A stretch of DNA of 64,000 nt from Mycoplasmataceae bacterium (lineage in GTDB: Bacteria; Bacillota_I; Bacilli_A; Mycoplasmatales; Mycoplasmoidaceae). Shown one piece after another: positions 1 through 10,534 of the stretch. Every line of letters starts with the position of its first letter. Position 1 is the first letter of the stretch. Below the pieces are notes generated by a model that worked only from the letters and a program-made list of their open reading frames with translations, searched no databases and was not told the origin of the DNA. The translations under genes and the position numbers were made by a program. Where the stretch lies: assembly GCA_031265955.1 (NCBI GenBank), contig JAISBY010000004.1, positions 1 through 64,000 on the forward strand, in the 5' to 3' direction.

Positions 1-68
1 TATAATTTTTATTGTTCATAAGAACCTTTCGTAATTAAATTTTTTGTCAAACTTAATTATATGAATAG

Positions 69-90
69 GTCCTTATGGACTTTTTTATTT
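69..90 (+). terminator. Rho-independent terminator for a gene left of the window
   Basis: AGGTCC-TTAT-GGACTT forms a short stem (one G-T wobble) followed by a run of six T. It reads on the plus strand, so it would end transcription entering from the left. The stem is short. Confidence 0.5.
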
Positions 91-100
91 ATCGTTGCAG

Positions 101-126
101 TTACAATTGGAATTTGGAAATTGTAA
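101..126. terminator. Perfect hairpin after the lipoprotein stop
   Basis: TTACAATT and AATTGTAA are perfect 8-bp arms around a 10-nt loop. The hairpin lies 6 nt past the stop of the minus-strand lipoprotein gene (stop at 133-135). It probably ends or stabilises that transcript; the T run is weak. Confidence 0.4.
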
Positions 127-132
127 TAACGG

Positions 133-880
133 TTATGATGTCGGCAAATTTACATCATCAAATCCAATTATTGGAATGTAACCTCAGTTGATTTTGGTAA
201 ATGTCGTGGCAAAAAAACTTTCAGTAGCATCAATTACAAAACCGCTTCCATCTTCTACTGTCATATTAAATACATTTCCTGGCCACTGTTGAAGACTTTG
301 GTCTGGCGAAATGTTTTTCATAAATCATAAAAAACGAGTTGTAGAATGTGTATTGGAGTGAACTTGAATTGTTGTTTCCGTATTTTGTTGAATTTCTTGC
401 GCACCATTATAATCAACTCACACGTTTCTATCAAATGCAAAATCTAAAAGAATTCAAAAACTAAAATGTCCAGATGAATCCTGTTTTATATATTGAACAT
501 GAAACATAGAATATTGATCAACACAATCAAAAAAATCAATTGGCGCGGTCAAATCAGCATTGCTATAAAAATCTATAGATTCGGCACAAAAATAAAAATA
601 TTGGATAAAAGAATTTAACATATCGCCAGGCTTCAAATTCTCGTTAAAATAATTTAAAACATCAGTCGATTCTTTTGTTGTGTCAATAAAATTTTTGGGT
701 TTATGCTTGCTTAAATAATTACGGTAAAAAGATGAATGTCAATTAGGAACGTCTTTAAAATGAATGGTTAAATCGTATAGATCGTAATTATCATTTTTGC
801 TACACGAGGTAATGGATAATCCCCCCCCCCGATGCAACTAAACTAATTAATCCTATCCCTACAAAATTTTTAAGTTTCAT
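133..880 (-). CDS. Phase-variable lipoprotein gene, OFF by poly-G frameshift
   Basis: The start codon (878-880) opens a signal peptide (MKLKNFVGIGLISLVAS) that runs into ten G (821-830, C on the plus strand). With ten G it ends within eight codons. With nine G the frame continues into LSITSC, a lipobox, and then an open body to the TAA at 133-135, giving about 248 aa. The body has only TGA (Trp) codons inside, so nothing else is broken. It is not similar to a family I recognise. The mature protein would be anchored by its Cys on the outer face of the membrane. The run length predicts ON/OFF switching by slipped-strand mispairing. A one-base sequencing error in the tract is the alternative. 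Confidence 0.8.
821..830 (-). repeat. Homopolymer of 10 (G on coding strand), slippage site
   Basis: Ten consecutive C on the plus strand lie inside the signal peptide codons of the minus-strand lipoprotein gene. G/C runs of this length are very rare in this AT-rich sequence. Nine bases would restore the frame; ten put it out. Confidence 0.9.
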
Positions 881-928
881 AAATTCTTATCCTATTTTGA
901 TTATACTATTGTAATAATACTATCCCTT

Positions 929-1375
929 ATGAAAGTAATCCTCTTAAAAGATGTTAAAGGTCTTGGCAAAACCCATGATGTTGTTGACGTTAAAGATGGC
1001 TATGCCAAGAACTACTTAATTAAAAATAAATTAGCAGTATCAAATACGACTAATGCTCAGGTGACCTTAAATAAAGATTTAGACATTCTTGCAAAACAAG
1101 AAGTTGTTAGAGTAAAAGAAGCTAGTGAACTAAAACATAAATTAGAACAACTGAGTTTACATTTTACTTTAAAAACTAACAAAGGCAATGCTTTTGGAAG
1201 CATTTCACATAAAATGATTATTGATGAGTTACATGATAAATATCAGCTTAAAATAGACAAGTTTATGGTTGATACAAATGATGAAAAAAACTTAGGATTA
1301 GGTCGACATTTAATTACCATTAACATTTACAAGAAAATTGTAGCAAAATTACCTATAAACATAGAGGAGGAATAA
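929..1375 (+). CDS. rplI: 50S ribosomal protein L9
   Basis: 148 aa, normal length for L9. The N-terminal domain shows the family pattern MKVILLKDVKGLGK, then a basic NYLI segment. A long helix (about 45-75) links to the C-terminal RNA-binding domain. It binds 23S rRNA in the large subunit. It is followed after 3 nt by dnaB, a common bacterial pairing, and the two are probably co-transcribed. The start is preceded by TATACT/TAATAC elements rather than a strong Shine-Dalgarno, so the message may have a short leader. Confidence 0.95.
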   Translation: MKVILLKDVKGLGKTHDVVDVKDGYAKNYLIKNKLAVSNTTNAQVTLNKDLDILAKQEVVRVKEASELKHKLEQLSLHFTLKTNKGNAFGSISHKMIIDELHDKYQLKIDKFMVDTNDEKNLGLGRHLITINIYKKIVAKLPINIEEE

Positions 1376-1378
1376 AAT

Positions 1379-2800
1379 ATGGCTAATGAGATTACTAATA
1401 ACCAACTAGTTGAACCAATTGAACGTGAATTAATTAGCGAAATTTTAAATGATACCTCTATTGTTGAAGACGCCATTTTGAAATTAGAACCTGTTGATTT
1501 TGTTAATAGACAAATGGCTTCTATTTTTAATACCATTATTAAATTACACACTGATGCCAAAACCATTAGTGAACATACCATTCTAAATTACATTAGTACT
1601 CACAAAGAAATGCAGTTTGATGATTACGAATTAGTTGTGAAAACTTTGGCTAATAAATTCGTTTCCACTACCGATTTTGAAGACCATATTGATTTGATTA
1701 AAAATGCCTCTATCAAACGTCAGTTAAATACCTTTGCCGATGAAATTATTACTACTGACATGGACATTACTAAGTTTAATGAACTCCTATATAACTTTCA
1801 AAATAAAATGGCTGTCATTACTAGTGCCAAACGTTCTAACAAAATTGCTTCAATGTCCGATATTGCTCAAGACTATTCTAAGGATTTACAAAGAATCATT
1901 TCCCACGATGAAGAAGTAACTGGAACCCCATCAGGTTTTTCGTTAATTGATGCTAAAACTAATGGCTTTCAACCTGGTGATTTAATTATTTTAGCAGCAC
2001 GCCCTGGCGTTGGCAAAACAGCTCTAGCTTTAAATTTCTTAGTAAATGCTGCTAAAGATTGTAAAGAACGTGCAGAAAAAACACCGAACAATGAAATTGT
2101 ATTAATGTTTTCGCTTGAAATGAGTTCTAAAGAATTATGTAACCGAATTGTTTCCAGTGAAAGTATGATTGAACTTTCACCATCAAAACGTAGCCGACTA
2201 AGCAATATTGAACATCAGTCAGTTAATAATACAATTGATGCTATCGCTGATCTACCAATCTACATTGACGATGATAGTTCACTTACTATTTTAGATGTGC
2301 AATCTAAAATCAAACAAATCGCCATGACTCATAAGATTAGATTAGTAGTAGTGGACTATTTAGGGCTACTTAAAGCCCCAACTACTCACAATAATTTAAA
2401 TAATCGTCAAGCTGAAGTAGCGATGTTTTCTAGAACCTTTAAACAAATTGCTCGTATGAACAATATCCCAGTCTTAGTATTAGCACAGCTGAACCGTAAT
2501 ATGGAACAACGTGGTAAAAAAGCTGATGGTGCACGACCAATGTTATCTGATTTGAGAGATTCGGGAGCGATTGAACAAGATGCTGATATCGTTACCTTCT
2601 TGTCTAAAGTCATTCCAGAAGACGAGGAAGAAGATAACAAAAAAGAAAGCTCAACCATTCTGATAGAATATAATATTGCGAAAAATCGTAAAGGGCCAAC
2701 TGGTTTGATTAATTTAGATTTTATTAAAAACATTAGTCGCTTTGAAGAGAAACGTTTCGTGCCTGTAAAAGGAGTCAATGAAAGTAAAAGTTTTAACTAG
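1379..2800 (+). CDS. dnaB: Replicative DNA helicase DnaB
   Basis: 473 aa. The N-terminal domain (about 1-110) would bind primase, and the RecA-like ATPase domain follows. The Walker A motif ARPGVGKTALALN is near residue 203. The later VVVDYLGLL (Walker B) and LSDLRDSGAIEQDAD motifs are typical. It unwinds DNA at the replication fork as a hexamer. A strong AGAGGAGGA ribosome site lies just upstream of the ATG. Its 3' end overlaps the start of the next lipoprotein gene by 23 nt, so both are read from one message with rplI. Confidence 0.96.
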   Translation: MANEITNNQLVEPIERELISEILNDTSIVEDAILKLEPVDFVNRQMASIFNTIIKLHTDAKTISEHTILNYISTHKEMQFDDYELVVKTLANKFVSTTDFEDHIDLIKNASIKRQLNTFADEIITTDMDITKFNELLYNFQNKMAVITSAKRSNKIASMSDIAQDYSKDLQRIISHDEEVTGTPSGFSLIDAKTNGFQPGDLIILAARPGVGKTALALNFLVNAAKDCKERAEKTPNNEIVLMFSLEMSSKELCNRIVSSESMIELSPSKRSRLSNIEHQSVNNTIDAIADLPIYIDDDSSLTILDVQSKIKQIAMTHKIRLVVVDYLGLLKAPTTHNNLNNRQAEVAMFSRTFKQIARMNNIPVLVLAQLNRNMEQRGKKADGARPMLSDLRDSGAIEQDADIVTFLSKVIPEDEEEDNKKESSTILIEYNIAKNRKGPTGLINLDFIKNISRFEEKRFVPVKGVNESKSFN

Positions 2801-4796
2801 ATTTTTAATTGGAAGTAGTTTGGGTGTAGTTATTATTGCTCCAACTATTACCATGACTTCTTGTGCTTCAGTATCGCAATGAACCTTACCAGTAAATATT
2901 GGCGGAGTTGGTGATTTAAGTCCGTGAAGCGATTCATGAAATAAACCGAATATTCCTAATTTAACAGATTCTAAAGGGTATACATACGCTACTACTGGAA
3001 ACTATTCTTCACCAGCTTTTAATTTCAAATCATATTTACCAAATAATTACATTGCTTATACCGATAGATCAGGAAATTCAGCTAACTATGCATATGCGAA
3101 ACCATATGATGATCGAAATTGAAATCAAAATGATGACCCTTCATTTTTTGATTACCAATGAATTAATACAAGTAACACTGACCCTCTTAAATACTCTGAA
3201 TCATTTAATCTGGATACAAATGATGGAAAGAAAAACGTTTCAGTAGCAACTTCAATAGAAAATCTTAATTTATATTTTTCATTAAGTTTCACTTCTATCG
3301 CTTCTGCAATTAATGTATATAACTCTGGTCTTTTACGTTTAATGACAGAAGACGGAGTATTAAATAACAAAAACGGAAATGATGTTTGATACAATCAATT
3401 CTTTTCAGAACTTAATCATGGTGATAAGAGCTCTGACGCAAACAAACAGTTTTATGAATTTTTATTTGACATGCTTGATAATTTGAGTCAAGGTAAGTTC
3501 AAAGCAAAATTTGGACAATCTGGGGCAAACTTTAAATTTGCGAGTAACAAATTTGGACCAGGTCCCTATATTAGTTATCAAAACGAGGACGACACGGTTG
3601 AAACATTTTACGATCCATTGAAAACTTTTAGATCAAATAATAGTTTTTTAGAATCCGATATAGCAAAAGATACCTCTTCTACAGATGTAATTAGTGGAGG
3701 CTCTCTTAGTCCGAAATTTATTTTTAATAATCAAACTAGTCCAAATAATATTCCGTCTGTTGCTGGCGCTTATACGGCTTACGCAATACCTTCAACCACT
3801 AAAGTTGATACAACGAATCTAGACAATAATAAGTTTTATCCTGCCATTGTTTCAACACCAATTCCATTTATAGTAACTCCAGCAGCTTCTACATATTCTT
3901 ACTACAATCCTTTAACGAAGCATAGTTATCAGCAAAATGATTATTTATTAGATGATATAAGTTCTGTACAGAATCAAATTAATAGTACAAATGCTTGAAG
4001 CAATTTTTCAAAACATGTAGATACATCAAAAGATAGTAAATATGCCGATAAAAAAACATGAGCAAATTCACTATCATATAGTTTTGACACTTCTAACCAT
4101 TTAAATTCAATACCGAAAAGTTCTTTCTACAAAGAAGCAGGGGCTGGTAGCACATCATCAAACTTACTTGATGTCCTAGACAAGAATAAAGCTACATATC
4201 TTGAACCTTCTGTTTCTTTATTGTTTGATAATACTAATTACAATTCTATTCAGCCCAACTCTTATATTGCTTTTGCTAACTACAGTTTCATTCCTTTTCC
4301 CAAACTTGATGTCACCAGTAATATTGTGTACGATTTTATGCCTGTTTTTAACGGGATAACAACCAATAGCAATACTGGAGTTCCTGCTGTTTTTCCAGTA
4401 TCTCTATTATTTGAATCTCAAGATACTCCTGGAGCAATGTCAAATTTTGACACAAATTTATTTAAAGCTTCACTAATGCCTGAAGCTGACGTTCTGTATA
4501 ACTATCAACAAAGTAACAATAAAGAAACGCCGTATAAAACCGATGATTTTAAAAATAATCCTAACAACAAAATGTGATATTTTGATTTAGATAAAATATT
4601 TGATAAACAAAGTAAAGCTTATGGATTTTTTGATAAAAAAATTGATCTAAATAAAACTCCTCAAGATTATTTTAGTGATAATAAAGATGCCTTTCAAACA
4701 CTATGAAATTTATTTATTAATTGACAATTTGAAAGTGATACATGAAAAAATGATTCAACTGATTCTACTAAAGTATTTATTCCATTAACCAAATAA
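2778..4796 (+). CDS. Surface lipoprotein, 672 aa
   Basis: The signal peptide (MKVKVLTRFLIGSSLGVVII) leads to the lipobox TMTSC, with Cys at about residue 29, so the mature protein should be lipid-anchored outside the cell. The body is long, hydrophilic, rich in Ser, Thr, Asn and Tyr, and holds many TGA Trp codons. The start overlaps the dnaB end by 23 nt; GGAG lies 4 nt before the ATG. The stop TAA overlaps the ATG of ung. I do not recognise a domain; it has the look of the large lipoproteins found in many mycoplasmas. Its place inside a replication/repair operon is notable. Confidence 0.85.
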
Positions 4797-5452
4797 TGCA
4801 AATCAATATTAACACCAATTGAAAGCAAATTATTGAATCGCAAAGACAGTCATCCTATTGAAATACATTAGAAGAGGCTGTTGACAACTCGTATAACAAT
4901 AGTTCTACAACTTTACCCAAACAAGAAAATATTTTTAAATGCTTTAATTACTTTAATATTGAATCTACCAAGGTGGTAATCTTAGGACAAGATCCGTACC
5001 CAACGCCTGGTGATGCTAACGGATTAGCATTTAGCGTAGACCGAAATTATAGTTTGCCTCATTCACTCATAAATATTTTCAGAGAACTCAAGAGTGATTT
5101 AAACATCAATCGTAACGATGGTAATTTAATTGATTGGGTAAAACAAGGGGTGTTGTTATTAAATACTGCTCTCACCTTTAATAGAAACAATCCTAATTTT
5201 TTATCTTTATGGAAACCATTTACTGAAAATATTATTAAATACATTGACGAAAATATTAGCGGTGTTATTTTTATTTTGTGAGGTAATTTTGCCAAACAAT
5301 ATGAACCGTTAATTAAACATAATGCTCGTTATGTTATCAAAAGTGGTCATCCTTCATTTGCTGATAAACACAGAATGTTTTTCAATACTAAACCATTTAG
5401 TAGAACAAACACACTATTAGAGCAGCTTAATAAGAAACCTATTATTTGATAG
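4796..5452 (+). CDS. ung: Uracil-DNA glycosylase
   Basis: 218 aa, family 1 size. It removes uracil from DNA in base excision repair. The catalytic water-activating loop GQDPYPTPGDANGLAFSV is present, with the Asp of GQDPYP. The second motif reads SGHPSFADKHRMFF, keeping HPS with a changed tail compared with the usual HPSPLSA. The start codon overlaps the TAA of the preceding lipoprotein gene (TAATG), which suggests translational coupling. Three Trp are coded by TGA. Confidence 0.95.
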
Positions 5453-5466
5453 CGCAATCTACCATA

Positions 5467-5472
5467 TATAAT
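5467..5472 (+). promoter_or_regulatory. -10 box of a leaderless promoter
   Basis: TATAAT ends 8 nt before the ATG at 5481, with no room for a Shine-Dalgarno. This predicts a leaderless or near-leaderless message. Confidence 0.6.
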
Positions 5473-5480
5473 AAGCACCG

Positions 5481-6632
5481 ATGTCATCTAAACTTACTTC
5501 ACTTGATGCGATATTAATATTCTTAAGTTTTTTAGCCGTTGTAGGACTTGCTATAGTAATTAAGAAAATTTACTACCGCTTTCGGTATAACCAGAGAGTA
5601 TATATCTTTCCAAGAATTGGTGTAAAAGGGATAGCGAATATTGCAATGGTAATTTCTATTGCTATTGCCACTCTATTGTTATTGACCATTGTGTCAGCTG
5701 GACTACTAGGAATTTTGTTTCGCGCTTATCCTGGCTGAAGAGTAACAATTGAAGGTATTCTTATTAAAGTAGGCGGGCTATTATTCGGACCAATCATCGG
5801 TATTTTCATTGGAGCCGCTACAGACTTATTAAGTGTAGCACTAACGGCTGGAATGTTTCATTATGGTTATTTTATTGCCGCAATGGTTTATGGACTATTA
5901 GCCGGAATTGTTAAAACAATTCTTAACGTTTCCCATGGTAAACAAGTTCGTTTTGCTTTTATTTCTACTATTTTAGTTTCAATAATCGGAATCGTTAGTG
6001 TCTTATATGTTTTATTACAGCCTACTCCTTTTCAAATTAACTTTTTCACCCAACTCACAATTCAGCAATGACAATTAGCTTTACTTATCGGTGGTATATA
6101 TGTAATTGGTTTGGCTGTTCTATGAGGTTGTATGTTTGCCTACTATCGCCCTACCATTTTGCTAAATTTTAGTGAAATATCATATTGATTTAAATATAAA
6201 AGTCGTATTCTACGTTTTCGTCGTTCGTTAGAAAAAAAACATAATCCTCAAGAAATAATGAATGCTCAATTAAACTGAAGTGCTCGTTTTGGTGCAGATG
6301 CAAACAAGGCGTTATTGAATATTGCTCAAAAACGATCAGCAATTAAAACAAATGATCGTCAAAATTGATTATCATATTTTGCACCAGTACTAATGGTTAT
6401 CCTACTTGGTGAAGCAACTGTCAATATTTTCATGCTTCCACAATTTGACTTAATGTTTTCTTTAATGCCATACGATGCATGATTAGGAATGAGGAGTTTA
6501 ATGCTTGTTATCACTATTCCGATGAATATTGCAATTGTTTACCCAGTTTATCGTATTGTTTGTCCAACAATGAAATATGATTATATGGAAGACACTGTTG
6601 AAAGTCGTTCCGTCCCTTTAATGGTGGATTAG
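5481..6632 (+). CDS. ECF-type transporter substrate-binding (S) subunit, extended
   Basis: 383 aa, with about six to eight membrane helices. The core (about 75-200) reads RVTIEGILIKVGGLLFGP, IGIFIGAATDLLSV and YFIAAMVYGLLAGIV. This matches the pattern of FolT-like S components of energy-coupling-factor vitamin transporters. Typical S subunits are about 180-200 aa; this one carries a C-terminal extension of about 150 aa with more membrane helices and a basic cytoplasmic stretch (RILRFRRSLEKKHN). The substrate cannot be read from the sequence. No ECF ATPase genes are nearby. gatC starts 3 nt after it. Confidence 0.7.
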
Positions 6633-6634
6633 TT

Positions 6635-6913
6635 ATGAAGATTGATAAAAGAGAATTTAAAGAATTGGCAGCCTCATTGCATTTTACGATGGATAATGTG
6701 CAATTAGATAAACTATATCAAGAGTCAGAGTTTTTGCTAACGGCTTTAGAAAATTTAAGTAGTTTAAAAGTAGACGATTTAACCCCGATGCATTATCCAT
6801 TCAGTGCTTCATCACACTTATTAAGAGATGATGTTGCTATTGAAATTAAAGAACCAGAAAAGTACTTGAATAATGCTAAAAATCGTTTTGATAAATATGT
6901 TGTGGTTAAATAA
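6635..6913 (+). CDS. gatC: Asp/Glu-tRNA amidotransferase subunit C
   Basis: 92 aa, normal for GatC. It stabilises the GatA-GatB complex that converts Glu-tRNA(Gln) to Gln-tRNA(Gln). The sequence shows helical N-terminal pattern and the C-terminal LRDDVAIE segment typical of the family. It opens a tight gatCAB operon, 3 nt after the transporter gene and 2 nt before gatA. Confidence 0.9.
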   Translation: MKIDKREFKELAASLHFTMDNVQLDKLYQESEFLLTALENLSSLKVDDLTPMHYPFSASSHLLRDDVAIEIKEPEKYLNNAKNRFDKYVVVK

Positions 6914-6915
6914 TA

Positions 6916-8352
6916 ATGAAATCATTTATTCTTGAATTACACAATCAAATTATTAACGGCGACAAAACCATTAGCGATATTGTTCGTAATTCTATCCAAA
7001 AGTGTAAGAATATTAATGATACTAATTCATTAGTTACTGACACATATTCAGCAGCAGAACAACAAGCTAAAATTCTAGAAAATGATATTAAGAATAATCA
7101 AAATAACCTACTATATGGAATTCCTTATATTTTAAAAGACAATGTTTGTACAAAAGGTATTAAAACTACTGGCGGTTCTGCCTTCTTGAGTAATTTCATT
7201 CCTCCATATAGCGCCACTATTTACGACTTGTTTAACCAAGACAATGCTGTTTTAATAGGCAAATCTAATATGGATGAATTTGGTATGGGAGGAGCTGGCA
7301 TCTATTCAGCGTATGGGATTACTAAAAATATTTTAGATCCAACTAGAATAACCGGCGGTTCTTCATCAGGTTCAGTAAACTTAGTTGCTGCAGGTGTTGT
7401 TCCTTTTGCAATTGGTACTGATACTGGAGATTCTTCTAGGAGACCTGCTTCTTTAGTCGGAATAGTTGGATTCAAGCCAACTTACGGACTGATTTCTCGA
7501 TATGGAATTATGCCATACGCTCCTTCTATGGATCATGTTGGTATTCTTACGAAAACAGTAAGCGATGTGGCGATTGTTGCTGATTATCTTTTTAAATATG
7601 ATGAAAAAGATTTTACTAGTCAAAGACTTCCAGCTAATAATTTATTTAACAATCTGACTACTGTCGATAAATTAACAATCGGCGTTATTAAAGATGTTGA
7701 AAAATATTTAAAACCTGACATTTTAAAAGCTTACATTGAATGTATAGAGTTATTAAAAAAGAATAATTACATAGTCAAATATCTTGATTTTAATGACCAA
7801 CTTTTAGCTTCAGTTCATGCAGTTTACTATGCAATTAGTTATTCAGAAGCTAACAGTTGCTGAGCTAATTTGACTGGCATTCCTTTCGGCGCCAATTTTG
7901 GTGGAGATAATTTTGACAACATCATAACTTTATCTAGAAGCAAGTCTCTGGGCGAACAAGTAAAACGTCGTTTTACTATTGGTGCATATATTACTAAAAA
8001 AGAAAACTATGAAAAATTATTTATTCATTCGCAAAAAATACGTCATTTTCTTGTGAATGAATGAAATAAACTTCTTGAGCAAGTTGATACTATTTTATGC
8101 CCGGGTGCTTCCTCTACTGCCCCAAAAATTGAAGATGTTACTAATCAAAGCTTTTCTACTACATTTGCTGATGATTTTTTATGTGTGGCAAATTTTGCCG
8201 GTTCCCCTTCAATTACTATACCCTATAAGAAAGTAAAGCAATTACCTTGAGGAATCAATTTAAATTGTAAAGCTTTTGCAGATAAACAATTGCTTGATTT
8301 TGCTTATTCTATTGAAACCATTTTTGAAAAATCAGGAGTGTATGATGAATAA
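6916..8352 (+). CDS. gatA: Glu-tRNA(Gln) amidotransferase subunit A
   Basis: 478 aa. This is the amidase subunit that frees ammonia from glutamine. The amidase signature GGSSSGSVNLVAAGVVPFAI is clear, and the catalytic Lys is in ILKDNVCT. The segment around the nucleophile Ser reads DTGDSSRRPAS where most GatA have DTGGSIRQPA, so the Ser stays but its neighbours differ. TGA codes Trp at three or more places. It overlaps the start of gatB by 8 nt. Confidence 0.95.
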
Positions 8353-9754
8353 TTTTAGAGCCACTATTGGAATTGAAGTGCATACCGAACTGAATACTTT
8401 ATCAAAAATGTTTTCTAGTGTTGCTGTTTCAGCATACGACAAACCGAATACCAATATCAATGAAATTGACTTAGGGTTACCGGGTGTGTTGCCTTCGCCA
8501 AATAAAGCTGCCGTTATAAAAGGAATACAATTGGCAACTGCTTTAAAAATGGAAATCAATAATAATTTATGTTTTGATCGTAAAAATTATTTTTATCAAG
8601 ATTTACCTAAAGGATTTCAAATCACTCAACAATATCATCCAATTGGTAGAAATGGCCAAATTAGAATTTCTAACAAAATAATTAAAATTGAAAGAATTCA
8701 TTTGGAAGAAGATACCGCTAAACAACAAATTATTAATGGTAAACTATGTTTAGATTACAATCGTTGTGGTATTCCTTTAATTGAAATAGTGTCGCAGCCC
8801 GACATGGAAACGCCAAAAGAAGCAATTGAATATTTAACACTATTAAAAAGAATATTAACTTTCTTGAATATTTCTGATGGAAAAATGGAAGATGGTTCAT
8901 TTAGGGCTGATGTTAACATTTCAGTCGCGCCAATTGGAACTAACAAATTAGGAACCAAAGTCGAAATCAAAAACATCAATTCCTTTGCAAACGTAGGTAG
9001 TGCGATTGAATACGAATTTCAAAGACAAGTAAGACAACTACTTAAAGGTGAAAAAGTAATTCAGGAAACACGTCGTTGAGATGAAAACAAAAATCAAACG
9101 ATATTTATGCGTTTGAAATCTGATGCAATTGATTACCATTACTTTAGAGAACCTAATATTGTTCAAATAGACATTAATCATTTAATTGGTGATGCCCAAA
9201 AATCAATGCTGAAATTACCGACGATAATTGAGAATGAATTATTAAACAATAATGTTGCTACTAATTTGATACAACAAATTATGGACGATCATAATATTTA
9301 CAATGTTTTCAACACGATTAATGCAAAAATCCATAATTATCCTTTAGTATCAACCTGAGTAGTTGTAGAACTTGGAGGATTATTAAAAGCAAAGGGAGCC
9401 AAATACGAAGTGCTTGAATCCAACTTTATTAATCGATTCATCAATCTTTTAAAATTATTAAACAACCAGGAGATTAATGGAAAACAAGCTAAAACTATTC
9501 TTGAAAAGATATATACATCAAATGTCGAACCAGTTGAATTTGTTCAACAATTAGGGTTTATTCAAATCAAAGATCCAACAATTATTCAAAATTATTTTAA
9601 AAAATACATTGCTGAAAATAGTAATATGGTTACTCAATATAAAGAACGACCTGAACGTGTTGAAAAGTTTTTTATTGGATTATTAATGCGAGATACTAAA
9701 GGACAAGCAAACCCAAATATTTCTATAGAGATACTTAAGAAACTTCTAAGTTAA
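8345..9754 (+). CDS. gatB: Asp/Glu-tRNA amidotransferase subunit B
   Basis: 469 aa. This subunit binds the tRNA and activates the misacylated Glu with ATP. The family motif GIEVHTELNT is near the start and DLGLPGVLP follows, then the C-terminal YqeY-like tail. Two ATG lie in a row at 8342 and 8345. I chose the second because the CAGGAG site sits at a better distance (6 nt). The gene overlaps the gatA end, so translation is coupled. Confidence 0.95.
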
Positions 9755-9766
9755 TATACATTACTT

Positions 9767-9772
9767 TATAAT
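9767..9772 (+). promoter_or_regulatory. -10 box of plsY, leaderless
   Basis: TATAAT ends 7 nt before the plsY ATG at 9780. No ribosome site fits between, so the transcript should begin at or near the start codon. Confidence 0.6.
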
Positions 9773-9779
9773 TTAATTA

Positions 9780-10532
9780 ATGCTTGATTTTGAGATTGTA
9801 TTAATGTGTATTTCTTTTGCCGTAATAGGATATCTATTTGGCAGCATTATTTTTGGTGCAATCATTTCCAAAATAACTAAAAAAGATATTAGAAATAGCG
9901 GTTCTAAAAATATTGGTGGTACTAATGTTTCAAGAATATTAGGTATGCCAATCGGCATACTGGTATCGGTTCTAGACGCATTAAAGGGATATCTAGCGGT
10001 TATCATCTGTTGAGTTATTTTTCGTTACACCGTTTTTAATTGATTAACGCCTAATACATCTATTCATTTGTATCCGATTATATACATAGCAGGAGTTTTT
10101 GCGGTAGTAGGGCATTGCTGACCATTATTATTTTTGATAATTCTATTTAAAAACAAATTTGATTTTCAAAAAGCAAAAACTAAATCTGGTGGAAAAGGCG
10201 TATCAACAACAGGTGGCATATTGTTTGCTATTTCTCCCTGATTAGGTTTAATCGCTTTTGGTACTTTTGTTTGCGTTGTTATCATAACAAGATATGTTTC
10301 ATTAAGTTCAATGATATGTATGTTTATCCCTGTCTTTATGATTTTTATTCCGACACTACAATACATTTATTTATTCGACAATAGTCTACTATACACAGGA
10401 CAATATTCTCCTAATATCTCGACACAGATTATTTTAATGATGATGATGCTTTGTAATTCATCAATCATTATTGTCAGACACAAAACAAACATAGTACGAT
10501 TATTACAACATAAAGAAAAGAGGATTTTTTAA
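9780..10532 (+). CDS. plsY: Acyl-phosphate glycerol-3-phosphate acyltransferase
   Basis: 250 aa membrane enzyme. It transfers an acyl group from acyl-phosphate to glycerol-3-phosphate, the first step of phospholipid synthesis. Conserved motifs are visible: YLFGSIIFG, then SGSKNIGGTNVSRILG (the NPGATN loop), GHCWP, and TKSGGKGVSTTGG. It works with PlsX and FakA, coded at 26-28.8 kb. At 250 aa it is longer than the usual 190-210 because of extra residues in the C-terminal third. It is followed after 2 nt by pncB. Confidence 0.92.
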
Positions 10533-10534
10533 CA

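Noticed and set aside
3471-4577. Several separate short ORFs in the lipoprotein region
   Set aside because: They are one frame divided by TGA, which codes Trp here.
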